Positions 6,547-7,090 of a stretch of 7,090 nucleotides of DNA are shown in pieces. Source of the DNA: Pseudomonadota bacterium (GTDB lineage: Bacteria; Pseudomonadota; Alphaproteobacteria; Micropepsales; Micropepsaceae); NCBI GenBank assembly GCA_021808875.1, contig JAKBAU010000195.1, positions 1 to 7,090 on the forward strand. Direction: 5' to 3'. Both the position numbers and the translations under genes were made by a program. How positions within the stretch are numbered: position 1 is the first letter of the stretch; the number at the start of each line of letters is the position of its first letter. The notes beneath the pieces were generated by a model. It saw nothing but the letters and a program-made list of their open reading frames with translations, was not told the DNA's origin and did no database searches.

Positions 6547-7090
6547 ATGATTGAGCTTTATACCTCGTCCACACCCAATGGCTGGAAGGCATCGGTGATG
6601 CCTGAGGAACTGGAGCTCGGCTGAGAGACCCACGCCATCGACCTGGGCAAGGGGGTTCAAAAGGAACCCTGGTTCCGGAAAATCAATCCCAATGGCCGCA
6701 TTCCGGCGATGGTCGACCGCGATCCCGACAATCTGGCGGTATTCGAGTCGGGTGCCATCATGATCTACCTCGCAGAAAGAACCGGCAGGCTCCTTCCTGC
6801 CGGCAGCCCCCAGCGGGCGCGGGCGCTGTCCTGGCTCATGTTTCAGATGGGTGGGATCGGTCCGATGATGGGCCAGGCCAACGTCTTCTACCGGTACTGG
6901 CATGAAACCTACCAGCCCGCGATTGACCGCTATCAGAATGAATCGCGTCGCTTGTTCGAGGTACTGAATTCAGCTTTGGCCAAGGTCGAATACCTCGCCG
7001 GTGATTAGTCCATCGCCGACATCGCCAACTGGTGCTGGGTGCGGATCCATCCCTGGTCCGGTGTGTCCATCGAGGGGCTCGACAATCTCA
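6547..7090 (+). pseudogene. Broken YfcG/YghU-like glutathione transferase (disulfide-bond reductase type), 3' end beyond window
   Basis: Read through, the frame from the ATG at 6547 is recognisably a Nu-class GST like E. coli YfcG, which reduces disulfides using two glutathiones. The N-terminal TPNG motif is present (T9, N11). So are [20 protein letters not shown] with its cis-proline, [12 protein letters not shown], the family-typical GGIGPMMGQ, and SIADIANWCW. Two in-frame stops break it: TGA at 6622-6624 (codon 26, just after EELELG) and TAG at 7006-7008 (codon 154, where YfcG has Tyr before SIADIA). Homology continues in the same frame after each stop, so no frameshift is needed. P19 also replaces the usual leucine of the first helix. 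Restart at the ATG at 6709 would lose the catalytic N-terminal motif and still meet the TAG. It follows the transporter gene by 14 bases with only a weak ribosome-binding site, so it was once part of this unit. The window ends before its C-terminus. Confidence 0.82.

Noticed and set aside
6622..6624. TGA as a possible selenocysteine codon in the YfcG-like gene
   Set aside because: The position is not the catalytic site of the family (T9/N11 are upstream), I saw no obvious adjacent SECIS-like hairpin, and a second, different stop occurs later in the same frame.

Overview
The window looks like ordinary chromosomal DNA of an alphaproteobacterium. The codon use is moderately GC-rich, a TadA gene and an RsuA/RluB-type pseudouridine synthase gene lie head to head, and the metallo-hydrolase, GPH-type transporter and 2-hydroxychromene-2-carboxylate isomerase-like proteins resemble those common in sphingomonads. 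The sphingomonad placement is inferred from protein resemblance recalled from memory, not from a search. There is no phage, transposon, CRISPR array, tRNA or rRNA that I can see.

Layout. Positions 50-631 (+) encode an isochorismatase-fold protein whose usual nucleophilic cysteine is replaced by valine. A 259-base gap without a convincing gene follows. Positions 891-1268 (+) encode a small exported Gly/Tyr/His-rich protein that ends at a GC-rich hairpin. Positions 1310-2062 (-) encode the pseudouridine synthase, and 2128-2583 (+) encode the tRNA adenosine deaminase TadA. Both act on RNA in translation and start from a shared 65-base gap. TadA converges on, and overlaps by 4 bases, a two-gene minus-strand unit. 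That unit is read from 4316 down to 2580: a GSH-dependent isomerase/DsbA-like protein, then a membrane-anchored RNase Z-like metallo-beta-lactamase-fold hydrolase.

Divergent from that unit, across a 130-base gap holding a perfect 5-3-5 palindrome, runs a plus-strand unit: a glutathione S-transferase (4447-5118), a GPH/MFS_2 sugar-type cation symporter (5126-6532), and a YfcG-like glutathione transferase/disulfide reductase (6547 to the window edge). The last gene carries two in-frame stop codons and is almost certainly a pseudogene.

The right half is therefore a small glutathione-linked island: three thioredoxin-fold, GSH-type proteins, one transporter and one hydrolase around a common regulatory gap. 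A role in uptake and modification of a small organic compound is plausible, but the substrate cannot be read from sequence. I did not find a clear previously undescribed system. The points most worth a second look are the twice-interrupted YfcG homologue, the cysteine-less isochorismatase-fold protein, the anchored RNase Z-like hydrolase and the shared regulatory gap.
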